This document shows, in pieces, positions 1-13,300 of a DNA stretch of 64,000 nt; positions within the stretch are counted from its first letter, which is position 1, and every line of letters starts with the position of its first letter. A program made the translations under genes and the position numbers. This stretch comes from Psettodes erumei (lineage: Eukaryota > Chordata > Actinopteri > Pleuronectiformes > Psettodidae), in NCBI GenBank assembly GCA_016785225.1, contig JAFBJZ010000782.1, forward strand, positions 1,984,001 through 2,048,000. The letters are read 5' to 3'. The notes under the pieces were generated by a model. The model did not search any database. It had not been told where the DNA came from and worked only from the letters and a program-made list of their open reading frames with translations.

Positions 1-134
1 AGGAATCTTTCCCATCATTCCTTTCGATTCCAAACCCCTCCCCTTTCCCGTACATCTTCTCTGCTCATCCCTCCATTGAATGTGTGCTTTCTCTTCAAGG
101 AACTGAGCGTTCCCACCCTGGCATCAGTTTGTTG

Positions 135-148
135 GTTACCACGACAAC
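135..148 (+). promoter_or_regulatory. RFX X-box match 1
   Basis: GTTACC-AC-GACAAC fits the X-box consensus RYYNYY-N(1-3)-RRNRAC at every position. Function is not shown by the sequence alone. Confidence 0.35.
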
Positions 149-908
149 CCCCCGAGCCAAGTTATTTATAGTAGCAGATCAGCATGACTCCCACACAATA
201 CAGACTCTGTGTGAAACTTGTTTGTTGTTGTTTATTCATCAAAATCTCAGCTGAGCATGATGCATAAAAATATATATCATTGTGAAAGAATGTGCATGCA
301 ACATCTTCGAGTGCATCTCCATATCAGACAAATTGAGAAAGCTGCTATAATGAATATTTTTACATTAACGATGATGACTACATACTGTATATGTGATACA
401 GGTAACTCATAGTCACCAAAATCTTCACTTTTCCTCAACTCTCACAGGGCGATTTAGTTTCTCTCAGCTCGTTGTTTTGCTTTCACAGTTCAGTCTCACT
501 GCTCACAGTGTCTGTTCCAGATGCTGCAGTTACTTATTTACAGCAAAAATGGCTGTCAGACAGTAAATGACTAGCTGTTAAGTATCATGCAGTTTTTAGC
601 AGCTTGAGAGCTTTAAACTATTAACATTTAAGGACCTTCAGATTCACATCTGAGGATGGTGTCCACACAGAATGCAGCCATACAACTTTTATGTTGATCA
701 TAATACAATGTATAGCAGAAGAAGAATTTTGTCAAATATGCGCACATATTCTCACAACATCAACATGACTAGCCAGCCACTAAAAACTGATAATCTAATT
801 TTCTAAATCCAAATTATTTCCACCTGTGGCAATGAAAAAGGTAATCACTGGTATGGGAATGAGACAGTAGCACATGTTAAATCCCTAAACTGTCTGGTCT
901 TCAGGCTA

Positions 909-925
909 TGTGTGTGTGTGTGTGT
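909..925 (+). repeat. Short TG microsatellite
   Basis: There are eight and a half TG units, followed by imperfect TG/CATG alternation to about 942. Confidence 0.8.
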
Positions 926-1005
926 TTGCATGTATGTGTGTGAACGGCCGTTCGCAAGACTCTCCAGCAACACTGACACAGCCAAGGCTGTGGCCAGCCT
1001 GTCAC

Positions 1006-1019
1006 GTTACCATGGAAAC
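1006..1019 (+). promoter_or_regulatory. RFX X-box match 2
   Basis: GTTACC-AT-GGAAAC fits RYYNYY-N(1-3)-RRNRAC at every position. It sits in a locally GC-richer stretch (945-1090) with several CpGs, unlike its AT-rich surroundings. Confidence 0.4.
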
Positions 1020-4000
1020 GAGCCCACCGCTCGGGAGCCGCCGAGAAACCAAACACCCTCTGATCAATAAGCTTCTTGAATAATGGGTCCGTAGACACAC
1101 ACACATGAACGCACAAAACACAGACAGAGACATACTCACACAGCAGTCTCACAGTAAGGCTCCATCAATAAGTAGACAGTTACACAAATTCAGTCACTTA
1201 TTCATATGGAGTACAGTGAGGAGAAGAGTGAGAAAGAAAGAGTCCTTTGAAACCCACTGAGACACTTGACTGAGTGTTGGAGAGAGGAGTCATGGCTTCA
1301 CGCAAACTGCTGAAGAGGGAGTGTGAGTATACTATTCGTCTCCCAAATGCAGTGAAATGAGACTCTGAAATGCTGAATATGCACCCTGGACATTTATAAT
1401 GTAAGGTTAAATTCCTCTACCACAAATTGGATTATTTCATTCATTCATTTTAACCTATATTAGTGTAGGTAGTACATTTAAAAAAATCTGGTTACACTAT
1501 AACCCTATCATAATTAATATTTAACTTTAGATTCTTAATTGAGTTTGGTATATAACTTTGGTATATAATTGCATGTGGTTATTAATAAAACACGGTGTTG
1601 TTATAGTATATATATTGGTGAAACACTACACTAATGTTGTTGAGTCAGTGTGGAGCATCTTTGGCAGATGAAGAGAATAATGCTGGGCATACCATATATG
1701 AGATGACAGGCATATACGCTGGGTGATGTAGTGAAAGCTGATATTCTTTTCTGCGTACATGTATGTGTGTGTGGTGGTGGGGGTGTAACAACAGGGAAGA
1801 ACAAGAATTTATAAGCACAGAAACAGTTTTCTCTTCTACTTCAAAGTCTGACTATGGTCAGTATGCACTGAAATACCCTTCTACATGCTGCCATTATACT
1901 GAGCTGTCTGTGTACTTATGGCTTTGTTTGAGTGACTCTCATCTGACCTCTCTTTGGTCAACAAGCCATTTCAATCCTCCCAGTGCTGCAGCTGACTGGA
2001 TGACTCCTCACCCTGTCCTTTTCCCCTCCACTTTAGCGCAAGAAAAACCAGAGATGCTGGAACATCTGGCACAAGGGATCATTCTTGGTCACACAATTTC
2101 TTAATTCACATTTGTCCTTCAAGTCTTTTATATAAGTAGCTGGGCCCTTGTGGCCCTGTCTTCATGCTTCAAACATTCACACTCTATCTTAACATTTTTG
2201 GTAACTTACATGATTCAAACAAGTGCCAACATTGCAATATAAAATTTGACATGAATCACTGAATTCCCTGGCAGAATAACCAACTAAATATAGCATATAG
2301 CATATAATATAGCATTTATATACAGGATATTTTCTTGTAAATCAACCAATGGAAGAACATATTAGCTTCAGTATGTAAATACTTTCTGCTGACAGTGCCC
2401 TCAAAATGTTAGTAAACACAAATGACTTAATAAATGTTTTTTTTTCCATGGCAGACATTCCAGTGGGGAGAGTCTTGGGAACCACAGCTTTCCAAAATAC
2501 TTTGCCCCGATGACACTGGGACATGACTAAAGTAAATTTGATGATATACATACATATGTTTCAGTAGTGCTCCTTGTTTTGGAGCAGCTAAGACAGAGGT
2601 GAGAAGATGTGAAATAATACATTAAGCGAACAGGCGACACTACAACTCAGTGCATCTTGTGTGGACACACACGGAGCACCTCCTTTCCTCCAGCAGTGCT
2701 GCTGCTGCTGCTCCATTAACAATTTGATTATGCTATGCCTCATGTATAAACATGGCACACCTTAGATGACTTGCCTTACTCAAAAACACTTGGGCAGCTA
2801 TTTATAACACTTTGCTTCTTCACATATTCTGATAACATTGTTTCAGATAATGTGGGAATTCATTGCCAGACTTTTTATCTGGTCCTGAGTCTGATTGTCT
2901 TCCTTTAGGGCTTCACTAGTCCAATTTAGAATCTGAACAACACCCCAAATTTATCTTTCACTTCAGCACAATTGTTAAACTTGTGCTGACTGCACATTTT
3001 CTTTAGCGATTTCACAGTAATATCAATTTTTCTGCTCAGTTAGGTTAATGTGGCTCAAGGCCACAGATCGGAGACGAGGGGTGGAATGATAGAACTGGGC
3101 TGAAATCGCAGAGGATTGGAAGAGGGGGAGACTGAACGCAGAGTGTAATGTACCATGCTCTCTGAATCTAGATCACTGAACACACCACTGTTTCTTCAGT
3201 AGTTTATTGTTGCAGAGAAGGGCACCCTGATTTCACTTGTCTGCCCCAGTTTTGGCCACGGTGCATTTGCAGTGATAATGCTACAACTAGTCTGGTCACA
3301 GAGGTGGGACTGTAGATTTAGCCATTCCTTTGTGACAACTTATATTATGCAATAAGGCAGAGCTGCAACTAGATAAAGAAAAAGGAGCAGGCAGAGATGA
3401 CAGTTGGCTAGTTCCACTGGGAATTGGCCTTACATGCTTTTGTGGGTGTGCAATACCAGAGTGTGTCATATAATGATTAAAAAAACCCTCCTCATTTGTG
3501 TTTAAACCATTTGTACTGTGGCTTGATATGACAGCTGAAGAAATGTTTTGTGATATTGACATTGTACAGCCCATCTGTCTTGTTTTGGTCCTGTTAATTC
3601 TTAATGACTTTGGATCAAATAAGTCACATTTTACTACTAGCTGGGATCAAAGGCAGGATGGTTCAAATCCTACACACACAGTAGTGGCTTTGAAATACAC
3701 AAACAGGGTGAAAAGGTGAACACTGAGCCTAGATTTTGCCAGATTTTTGAGTGAGTAACCTGTCCATCAACCATGAACACACATATTCTTAAAAACTAAA
3801 TATTATTAATCATTCTGAAGCAAAGGGGACGCCAGCTTTTAAGCCTGAACATTTTTTGTGTGTTTTTTTCTTTCTTTAACTCCACTCATTTTAATACGGT
3901 CGGAATTGTTCTGGTGTCAACATCTAGTGGTTATTAGAGAAACCTAAGCACTTGAAGGCTCCTCCACAATAAATTTTAACCGTTATTTAACAGTTAATTG

Positions 4001-4748
4001 GGAGACAAAGGTGACACCAGAATTTCTTGCTTTATTTATTAATTTGCTTAGCTTTATTTGGTTTGTGTTCTGCTTTTGACTTGATGTGTGTCCCTTTTAT
4101 TACTGACACCTATTCATTTAGACTTCCAGTGGTCTGACTTGAGAGAAATTCTTCGGGAAACATGTTGGAAGAAAATCTTTCTTGAGAAATTTAATCTTTC
4201 AGACTTTTTTGCATTTTAACACATCACTGATAATATTGAATTCATGCTGTAACCCTGGCAGCAGTAAAAAAGTATCCAATTTCAACATCAACATATACCA
4301 AAGCACCCTGTCTAAATCTTCCTAAATATGAAGCAGCGCTGAAAATACACCAAGCTGCCTTTCTTGGATCAGGAAGGGTGAAATAAAAAGGGTTCTAACA
4401 GGACCTGAAGGTCTGCAGCAAAGAGCTGACTGAGAATATGCGGGCTCGTGCTTGTAACACACGGCGTCCCTACACGGAATTAAGTACGCTCCACTGGACC
4501 CGAGTACGCGTCTTGTCTCCGCCCCCCGCCCCCCACCCCCCTACTGACGAGGCACAGCATCCACCCTCATGCGCTCACACACTGCGTGATCCCCATCACA
4601 AGCCGAGAGCGGCGGCTTGGCTGAACCGATGGAGTAGTAGTAGCATACTACTAGTAGTGGGGGTGCTCACGGCTTCTTTTCGTCCTTATCTCCTCATTTG
4701 TCTTCAATGGACTCGCCTTTTCTCCGGAATAGCGCCTCATCCCGTCAC

Positions 4749-4750
<2 letters not shown>

Positions 4751-4800
<50 letters not shown>

Positions 4801-4802
4801 CG
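4751..4802 (+). repeat. (TG)20 microsatellite with CG-containing end
   Basis: There are twenty uninterrupted TG units at 4751-4790, then cgcgcgtgtgcg. This alternating purine-pyrimidine tract can form Z-DNA. It lies inside the CpG-rich candidate promoter. Confidence 0.9.
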
Positions 4803-4954
4803 TTTGTGACGCTTGCAGTTGCTGTGTGGGGGAGAAACAGAAGAAACGGGACTGTGCAGCTATTGTCTGTTGCTGAAGCAAGTTCGGACATTTATCAAAT
4901 CACAACGCAAGACTCTCATTTGACAAAACGCATCCCAGCGCGTGAATTATAAAC

Positions 4955-5020
4955 ATGGTTTGTGAACAGAGCAAAATCCATCACGGATTCAGTAAGAATG
5001 TGCGGAAGATAGTGTTGTAA
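4955..5020 (+). CDS. Possible upstream ORF in the candidate 5' UTR
   Basis: ATG at 4955 has a strong start context (aaacATGG) and opens a 21-codon frame (MVCEQSKIHHGFSKNVRKIVL) ending TAA at 5020. If the donor at 4992 is used, the frame would continue into the next exon instead. It could reduce translation of the main frame. It may equally be chance. Confidence 0.2.
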   Translation: MVCEQSKIHHGFSKNVRKIVL

Positions 5021-7945
5021 TGATTGTGAAGAATCGATATCGGCATTTGGACGGACACCTGTCTCTACTAGCAACAGTGACCGCCCTCCAGCGCGTATTT
5101 ACGCACCAACAAAATAGGATTTTTTGCACAATCTTGAGGATACTGCCCCGGTGCCGCGCATTCCTCATTACGGTCAGAAAACGTAAGATTTGCGCAAACG
5201 TGTCGCCTCCGTTGCCGAGCGAGTGTGTCTTCAAGCCTAGCAAACAAAAATTAGCCCATCTCCCCGCCCCCCAACCTCAGAGGCAAGGCTATTCCTCGTC
5301 AACCAGCCCCCCTTAGACTTGCACAGTGAGTTGATGCCTTTCAGATCAGTGAAAGACTGAAATCACATGCTTATTGTGATGCCCTGATGTGCAGGGTAAC
5401 CTTGAAATTAATTCAGTACAGCGTGTGTCATCATCCTCTCCTGATTGCTTCTCCTATCATCATACTCAGAGAGCAGCACTGTGCATGTACAGCCTTTGCC
5501 TCAGCTTAAATATATGAACTGAATACAATATCCTCATTTTGGTTTTAGTACTCCTGGTGGAAACACTTGCACAATTAGAATGAAGTGAGGTATTTGATTA
5601 ACAGGTGAAGGTTTGTTTTCAGGCTCTGTGATCTCAGATTCCTGGCATTACATGAGGTTAAAATGCAGAAGATTTATTTATTTATTTTTATTTTTTTTAC
5701 AGTAAGCTTCAGTTGGTGTATAAGCCAATGAATAGGTGGCAAATAAGACGTTGAACATCAGTGATGAATAAGAGAAGTCTTTTAGGAATCAAATCATTTG
5801 CATGTTTGCAGACAAAAATTGTTGTAACCCGTTGGTTGGTTACAGGAATGTGAATTAAGCAGATGCTGGTGTTGTTCTTATGTATAATTACCTGCCCTCT
5901 AATTGATGAACAGTATTTCATGTCTGCATACACTGGCAAATATTTCCTTTACCTCCAGTCTTTCTAACTGCCTGTATGCATGTTGTCATTTGTATTGAAT
6001 CCACCTAGTGCCTCTTAGCTGAGCACTGAAAATAAGATCACCTTCCCAGCGGCACATACAGTATCTCTACCAGCCATTTGTGTCTGGAACCACTGAATTT
6101 GAGCATTTTGCTGTGTGTGTGCTTTATATTTGAAAGGTGTATTCATGCCAGTCCCTGCGGTATAACAGGCAAATGGTATTATTCAGCAGACAGATGGCAG
6201 GTGGCTGGGCATCAGGTGAGTTTTTCCTTGGCTGTCAACAGGGCCTGCTGAATGCAAGACACCTCTTGGCACACCCCCACCATGCTGTTCTACATATTGG
6301 CACAAGTTCTCATTAATACAGTTGGTGTGTCTGACTGTATGTTGTAGCTTTCTTCAACATCTTGCAAGTGCTCAGTAAATAAATGCACATTGCATTTTAT
6401 ACTGAACAGCTTGTAGGTGCATTTCCCTTTCCTTGAAAAGTGACATCACTTTTCATCAATCCAATCACAAAGCAAGCTGAGGTCACAATGACATCATTGT
6501 GAATGGCAACTTTACAGTACACTATGGTGATGTGACATCAGCAGCAGCATTAATCATGATGATGTGGGTTCTAGTTTCCAACTTCAGCAACACTTTTAAC
6601 TCAGCTAGTCATGATCCTTATGTTGCCACCATCAGTCATATCACAGCACAGCCGTGGCCAATATCACATTTCCAATAATCAATCATTATTGCAATTTTGT
6701 AATTAGTCTGAAGTTTATGTATTTGCTATGTGTTGGAACCATTGGATTTCCAGTTGTCTAAAATTGCAGTAAAACTCTTTGTGGGGCACCATGTTTGGTG
6801 TGAAGCAGCTCCATTTACCCATTCAAATGATTGACTTCTCTTTATCCCATTTTCATTATCATTACAGTTGGCTTTGATTAAGATTCATTTTGGACTTTGA
6901 GAAGCATTGATTTTTTTGTCATAGGTTTTGTTTTCATAAAGGACTATTTCCAGTCTTTGTGCCTTCTGCAAATTGTAGTCTCTGCCACATCTATGTCATT
7001 ATGTGCTTCAGGGATGCACAGGCCCCAACTTTTGAATAAAGTTGCACTCACATTTTATGTCAAATTCAACATGGCTCTTGAAAAAGCAATGAGTGCTCAG
7101 GGAAACTGCATACACAATTGTACAGTGCTTCTGGCTTTTTAGAATCAACTGCTGACTTGAATGGCCATGGTGCACTTAATACATTAGTGGCAGGATGCTG
7201 TACTGAAATGTGTTACAAATGACATTGATTAAAGGGGAAACACAAGCTGATGAGCTGTGTTATTAAAAAAAGGCGATTGATATACAATAGTGAGGATGCA
7301 GGAAACAATGACCTCTGAACTATTGTCTGATATCTAATGCCTCTTCCACTCCCACAACAGAGACTAGCTATTGATCACATGCACACACACACATATTTAC
7401 TATGGCTGCCACATGCACACGCAAACCATTTCCATGGTCCATTGGTAGAAGGTATTTGATTACCACAAGACGTGGCAGTGGTGTTATTAGTGCAGTGGGG
7501 GTGTCCTGATTGGGCAATAGATCTGTCACTGAGATGTCTCAGGGGAATGATTGGCCCTAAGGTGAGATAAAGCCTGCCTCTGGAGATTAAGTGGCCCTCC
7601 TTTTATCTGTAAGAAGGCTGATACATACAGGTGATAAGGTGTGAGGGGAACAGGAAGCATGATAACACTGGCGGCATTTCATGAATATTTTTGCTCAGTT
7701 TGCCAGAAGCCAGACAATAATGTGGTGTCCAATGTGGCTAAACATCTATGTTTACGAGAATGCTTGATTAATTTGAGGGAGAAATGGTATTTTGTTGGCT
7801 CAAATGGGTGTTTTTATGCCATGCCAGAATGCAACACGAGCTTCTCCACCCAGGCTCGTGTATATAATTAGTCGGAATGTGAATTGGAGCTAATGGTGAA
7901 ATACTAAAAGTGGCAGCCAATCCCTGCTGGCTGTTCGCCTTATGC

Positions 7946-7970
7946 ATGGTAAGTGATGGTCACTTACCAT
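7946..7970. repeat. Perfect 11-bp inverted repeat
   Basis: ATGGTAAGTGA, spacer TGG, TCACTTACCAT. The stem has no mismatch. Confidence 0.85.
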
Positions 7971-10900
7971 TTGAGATTGCTGTACTTATTTGTGTGTACA
8001 CTGGAACCAGATCCAGAGCTGAATTCTAAAAACTTCAACCACTACACTTACAGTATGTACAGGATTATATGATAAAAGAATTGTTTGTCACTAGTTTCCA
8101 AAGTGTGGCTAATTATATTAAAGTAATCTTTTCCATTGCGCCTAGCTCACCAGCAGATGTTGCAGAAACTTGAAATCAGCTTTATATTCCTCTGAAGTAG
8201 CATGACAGACCTCTGCTGTTTTTTTCTTTTTTTAGTTAAATTGTGACTGGATCATGACATTGTGGGAACAAAGTATTCACTATTGTAATTGTTTGTATAT
8301 AAACATAATTTCTATTAGAGAGTTCAGTTGTTGGCAAAGGCTTAATTTTCCCATGTGGTCCCATCCTTTTATGTTCTTGTATGGAAATCCACTAAGAGAC
8401 TATTGTGATTTACTTATCAGAGCAGCTCTACCTTTTCAAGTATCTGTACAAGATGGATGTCCTACAACTCCTGTTCTAGCTTCTATAAAAGTTTTTGGAA
8501 TGTACTAAATGATTGCAAGGATGATGAAAAGCTGCAGCTGGGTAAGGAGGATGCTACTGGGTTGGTTCTGATGGTTTTTATTGGACTGAAAAATAGCTGA
8601 ACACTCAGAGAGCCAGAGCTCGTTTGATCTAAATATAGATGGAGATGTTACAAGGCAGTATAAGAAGAACTTTCATAGCATCACTCAGCATTCAACGCAC
8701 AAAGTGAGAGCACGCACACACACATACACAGAAGCTTCGGGGCACTTGTGGAAATGCATTTTCTCAACTTAAGAATTTACATTCATACATATGCAAATTT
8801 CCCTGAAGCATTTGCAGTTGTTTACTAATGGCATTTATTGGGAAGGAAAGCAACAACCAGTGCTCCCAAGGGATTAATTCAGTGCATATACTTAACCAGA
8901 ACTGTTGATTTTCAATATAACTAGAATTAATTTTAGAGGAAATTCAATATTATAAAATCCTATTTAGATTGTAATCCCCCCTATGACCAACCGGTAAGTC
9001 AACAAACAATAAACGGTAACTGCTGACTTCATGAAGATGTCACTATAATGTGTTTATTTACCAGTAGCCCAAGTTCAAGAGGACAATTTAGAGTTGTAAT
9101 AAAGCAGCTGATAATTAAATATTGTGTGTTTTTGTACAGCTGAGAAGTGAGCAGCCATAGATATGACACTGAGAACGAAGAAATCAGGGCAGTGGCAATG
9201 AGATAAAATGAGCTTCAGAGACAAATACTGCTTTATCAGGAAAGAAGACTCAGGGTGAAACTCAGGCCAACAGCTGACGCAGACCTTTAGTATGTGGAAA
9301 TACAGAAGTGTGTTTGAAGTCTGATGAGACTGTGTGTGTTTCCTGTTAAGTAACATCTAAGAAAATGAATTTCTTTTCAGTTGAATCTTCATGTCTGCCT
9401 GCTCTTCCACATGTACTCTTAAGTCTCTCTTATGGGATTTTTTTTCTCTTTTAGAAGATCAGGGTTATTTTCTAAAATGATATTCTTGATCTTCCTTTAC
9501 TTTCAATTTTGTTCTATTTCTGATCTCATCTTGTCTCTCTTTCTGACATGTTTATGTCCTTCACTGTACATACTGTGGCAATGAATCTTGGCAATTTTAA
9601 TGCAAAGCTGTATGTCAAAGAGACAAAAAAGTGATTCCTGATGTGCATTTGATGCATACTGGGCAAGGAATGGAAATGGCTGTTTTGTCAGTTTTGTTGA
9701 GTGTTTAGTAGATTAAACTAGTGCATGAGTTTTACTCACTATCTGATCCAAAATGGATGGAGACCAAATTAAGGCCAAGATCAGAGCAAATCTATCAATC
9801 TGAAATTCAGGTGAGATGTCTTCCACATGCTTTTCTAAATGTAAAGAATATTGCTTGGTTGTAATAGGGTATGATCCCTAACCAGCTTCCCACCACTGAA
9901 AACACATTAATTGTGTTTGTTGAAATGCATGACCAATCCAGGAGCTTGAGCCTGTACCTGAACCTGGTCTTTGTAGTGGTGAATGCTTTGCTCCTGCACC
10001 ATCTACAAATCAATAAAAGTGATATTTCATGTACTAGTTTCTGCACAGTAATGAGTGTACATTTTCTTTGCTCTTTGCTGATTATTTTACTGCACTTTGG
10101 CTCCTGTAATTGATTCTTGTTTATTCTTTGCATTGTGGGTGTCAAAATTAAACGATTGGATATTTGCACTAGATATAGTCACTCGGCATCTTCAGTTAGA
10201 AAAAAATACAATAAAATGTTGTATGTTCACTAAATATAACTTTCCATATGTGCAGATGGGAGATGTGATATCTGGAGGCCCTAAGATCTCTGGCTGTCTG
10301 TAAAAGCATAAACATTTATGAAGACTTAGCATGCATTTCCCACTGAAAAAGACATGAAATGTCTCCCAGAGGAGACTTCTTCCCGAAATGAACCACCATT
10401 TAAAACAAGACTTCTCTTTACATTTTATCTTTTCTTTTTGATGTCTTTTCTGTCTCTTTCTGTTTCTCACTCTCCCATCTGTTTTACCCTGTGTGCTGCG
10501 AGTCCGCTGTCTGTTTAGCTCTGCAGGGAAATAGGACTGGAAAGATGACAATGTTATTTGATGTTAGTGCAGAGTTGTGTGCACAGACCTTAGTTTAGGA
10601 GAATACTTATTAATATGGTTTAACAAAATGGATTGATTTCCCAAAAACATTTTAAGGAAGCCACAAGGAACATAAAAAACTGACTATTTATAGCAACAAA
10701 GATGCTGTTTTGGCAAGAGTGATAGCCATGGGACAGCTCTGTCTGTTACAGAGTGTGTGTCTGCACTGTTGTGCAGTCAGCAGATGAGGAATTCAAAATG
10801 AGATATATGCACCTTGTTGGCCATTTTTGTAGTTATGACTTCAGGAAGAAGAGCTGGGCAATAAATGTGAAAAATAACCATTTGATGACAGCAGGGACAT

Positions 10901-13216
10901 TTTTCACATCCAAAAATTCTGATCTTTTCTCTAGTGACATAGAAAAGGCACTGCAGTGTACTCTGGGGTAGATCTGGACACAGACTGGCACACTGAATTG
11001 GCCTGTTTCCCAGCAAATGTGTTCTTTAGTTTGATGAAAAAAACAGCCTCATTTAGTGCTGTAACCTTGCATAGTGTTTCAGTAAGCATGCCACAAAAAA
11101 CAAAAACCATCATTATAAACAGTTCTACATTTGCCTTTGGAAAGTAGCTCAGATATTATTACTATGAATGTGGTTTATTACATACATACTTTTAGGCCTG
11201 TTTATAATGAGCAGAAGAAGCTGAGTGTTGTAAAAGTAACAAATGGGACATTTAGTGTGAATGTTAAGGTGACATCAAAGCTGTATCTGCCAAGATTAAA
11301 TGATTTTCTTGCTGAGTTTCTATTAAATTCAATTTATTCTTAAAGTGGCTAAAAATCATTGTTTAATAATAGCAACATGAAAACAGTGTGATAATCACTC
11401 ATCACTCATGGTCACTCATAGAAACTACAAATGTACAAACATAGAAACTAATGCAAATTATCAACCAAATGTGCAGCTGTGCTCGACTTTAAGGACCTTT
11501 ACAGTGAGTTGCCACTCATTGTCTGCAACTTTACCATTTTGGTTCACTGTCACTGCTTTTCTGGTGTCTTTGTTGGCTGCAGCAGGCAGCAGTTTTTAGT
11601 GAATAGGTCTAAAAAGCCACAGACAGACAAAGTTAACCAATAGTTGGTGAACATAATGACTTATCCAACAGGGAAAAGCAGAAATTCCTCACATTTGACA
11701 AGCCCAAGCGAGCAAATGTTTGCCATTTTTGATGAATAAAGTAATTGACTGAGGCTGGTAAACTGAATTATGTTTTAAACTAGTCAGGGATTTTATGTAT
11801 GGAACTATCCAAAAATCCAAATAGTTCAGACAGTTACCTTTTGCTGTAGTTTTAACCCTCTGGTTTGTCAGTTTCTTCAGTTTAATAACTTATGCTCCTA
11901 CCTTCAAGTACGGGAGAAGAGAAGGGCACTGGGCTACACCGCCAACATGCTGTCAGTGATAAGAAGAGATGATATTTCATTTTTCTGCACCCAGCTTTTG
12001 ACTCCCAGCTCAATTACCAACTCTGTCATTGTGACAGTTTAGTCACATTTAGACAGTCATCGCATTCAGGCAGAACAACTCAGCTGAAGACCAGGAGATG
12101 GTCAATCAGATGATATTTCAAGGCTCAATATTTCATAGTCATCTCTTGCCGTCTCGTGAGAGGAGAGCAGTCTCATGTCGAGACAAAGTCATCACAGCCA
12201 GAATGAGTGGGGAGGGCATGGTGATGAATCCTGACAAGGCCTGCGGCTGCTCTTTTTGATGAGCTCACCACTGGGAAGACAATCTGATCACCTTTCATCT
12301 GACTGTATTAACTGGCTCCTGGAATTGGGAGAAAAACTGGTCCTTGCTTTATGATCTTTGAAATATCTTTTGAAACCGCAATGTCCCGAGGATAGAGTAG
12401 AAGAGAAATCATGTTAAGACTTTAGTGTGACTAGGTCCAATTGTTCAGCGCAGTGACTCCTTGGAGCTGTGAGGCAGATCTGGTGAGAAATCAACCGATG
12501 TAGTGCAAACGCTTTGACACAGAGTGCAGCCCTCCTAAATTTTCTGATTTGAATCATCTGTCACAGAGCCCTGAGTCAAATCATCAAGCTCGCCATCCAA
12601 CTGTTAAATTGCCAGTTTCTTTTTTGTCTATTCCCCTTGTATTACCCACAGAACATGACAAAAATAGACATGTGTCTAAAGGTTTAAGATTTGTACCCAC
12701 TTAGAGCAAGAAAATACTTGCCAGTCATTTAGAATTAATCACAAGTTCTGAGCTTTGAAAAACAATACCTTTTTATTACAATTTTTCTGGTCCATTTCCC
12801 ATTCACTTATGTTTATTACAAAGAAACCCAAGATGAGTAAAAATGATACAAGAACTGACAGGTAATTCATTTATTTGATGATTTTGGTGACCATCTCTCT
12901 GTCTTATAAGGACCAACAAGGAGAAATGACGTTTCAGTGACTGTTGAGTCATGCAATACTTTACTGCACCTTACAGGTTTATGAGCATTATAGCCAAGAC
13001 TGCAAGTGAACCTCATAACTAATGAGGACAGGAAAAAAAGGCATCTTGTACTGTGGGTGTTAAGGAACTGACAAAATACATACAGCAGGATAAAAGCACA
13101 ATACACCTTGGTTTTATCTCCACAATTCTGTCATTGATCAGGGACAAAATCCTAGCACTCACATATTGACATGTTGCCATAGTTACCAAATGATATTGCA
13201 TTGTTTGATGGGACAT

Positions 13217-13300
13217 CTGGTGGCCGAGCGGTTTAGATGCACCACGTTCTATGACTGCAACGTCATTGGTTTTCGGGAGCCCTTTGTTGTCTTTTTTCAC
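13217..13300 (+). mobile_element. tRNA-derived SINE fragment
   Basis: GGTGGCCGAGCGGTTTAGATGCACC contains a clean RNA polymerase III A-box (TGGCCGAGCGG, 13221-13231). Then come a tRNA-like spacer and a decayed B-box region (ggttttcggg, about 13268-13277). The following ccctttgttgtc resembles the body of a common teleost tRNA-derived SINE as I recall it. The B-box decay suggests an old, inactive copy. Confidence 0.6.

Larger units (their letters stand above)
1..4437. other. Non-coding region upstream of the candidate plppr1 promoter
   Basis: I found no exon. The longest open frame (1763-2104) has no recognisable domain. Contents are two RFX X-box matches (135-148 and 1006-1019), a short TG run (909-925), a (CTG)5-type run near 2697-2713 and AT-rich sequence. 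Confidence 0.5.
4438..5225 (+). promoter_or_regulatory. CpG-rich region, candidate plppr1 promoter and 5' UTR exon
   Basis: This is the densest CpG stretch in the left part of the window (for example ggcgtccc, gagtacgcgtc, gagcggcggc, cccagcgcgtg), set in AT-rich DNA. A 5' exon is required because the first coding exon starts with a splice acceptor. Consensus donors lie at 4992 (A|GTAAGA) and 5183 (C|GTAAGA). Either would give a non-coding first exon about 11.4 kb upstream of the ATG exon. The assignment to plppr1 is inferred from position and strand. Another promoter further upstream is possible. Confidence 0.45.

Noticed and set aside
1763..2104. 113-codon plus-strand frame
   Set aside because: No family recognised, no CpG or splice context. 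Length is within chance for this window.
3660..3670. GGTTCAAATCC, identical to an RNA polymerase III B-box
   Set aside because: No A-box at a suitable distance and no cloverleaf. At most a decayed SINE.
4438..4809. 123-codon frame over the CpG-rich region
   Set aside because: Arg/Pro-rich followed by a repeat-derived Cys/Val tail. Better explained by CpG-rich promoter DNA.
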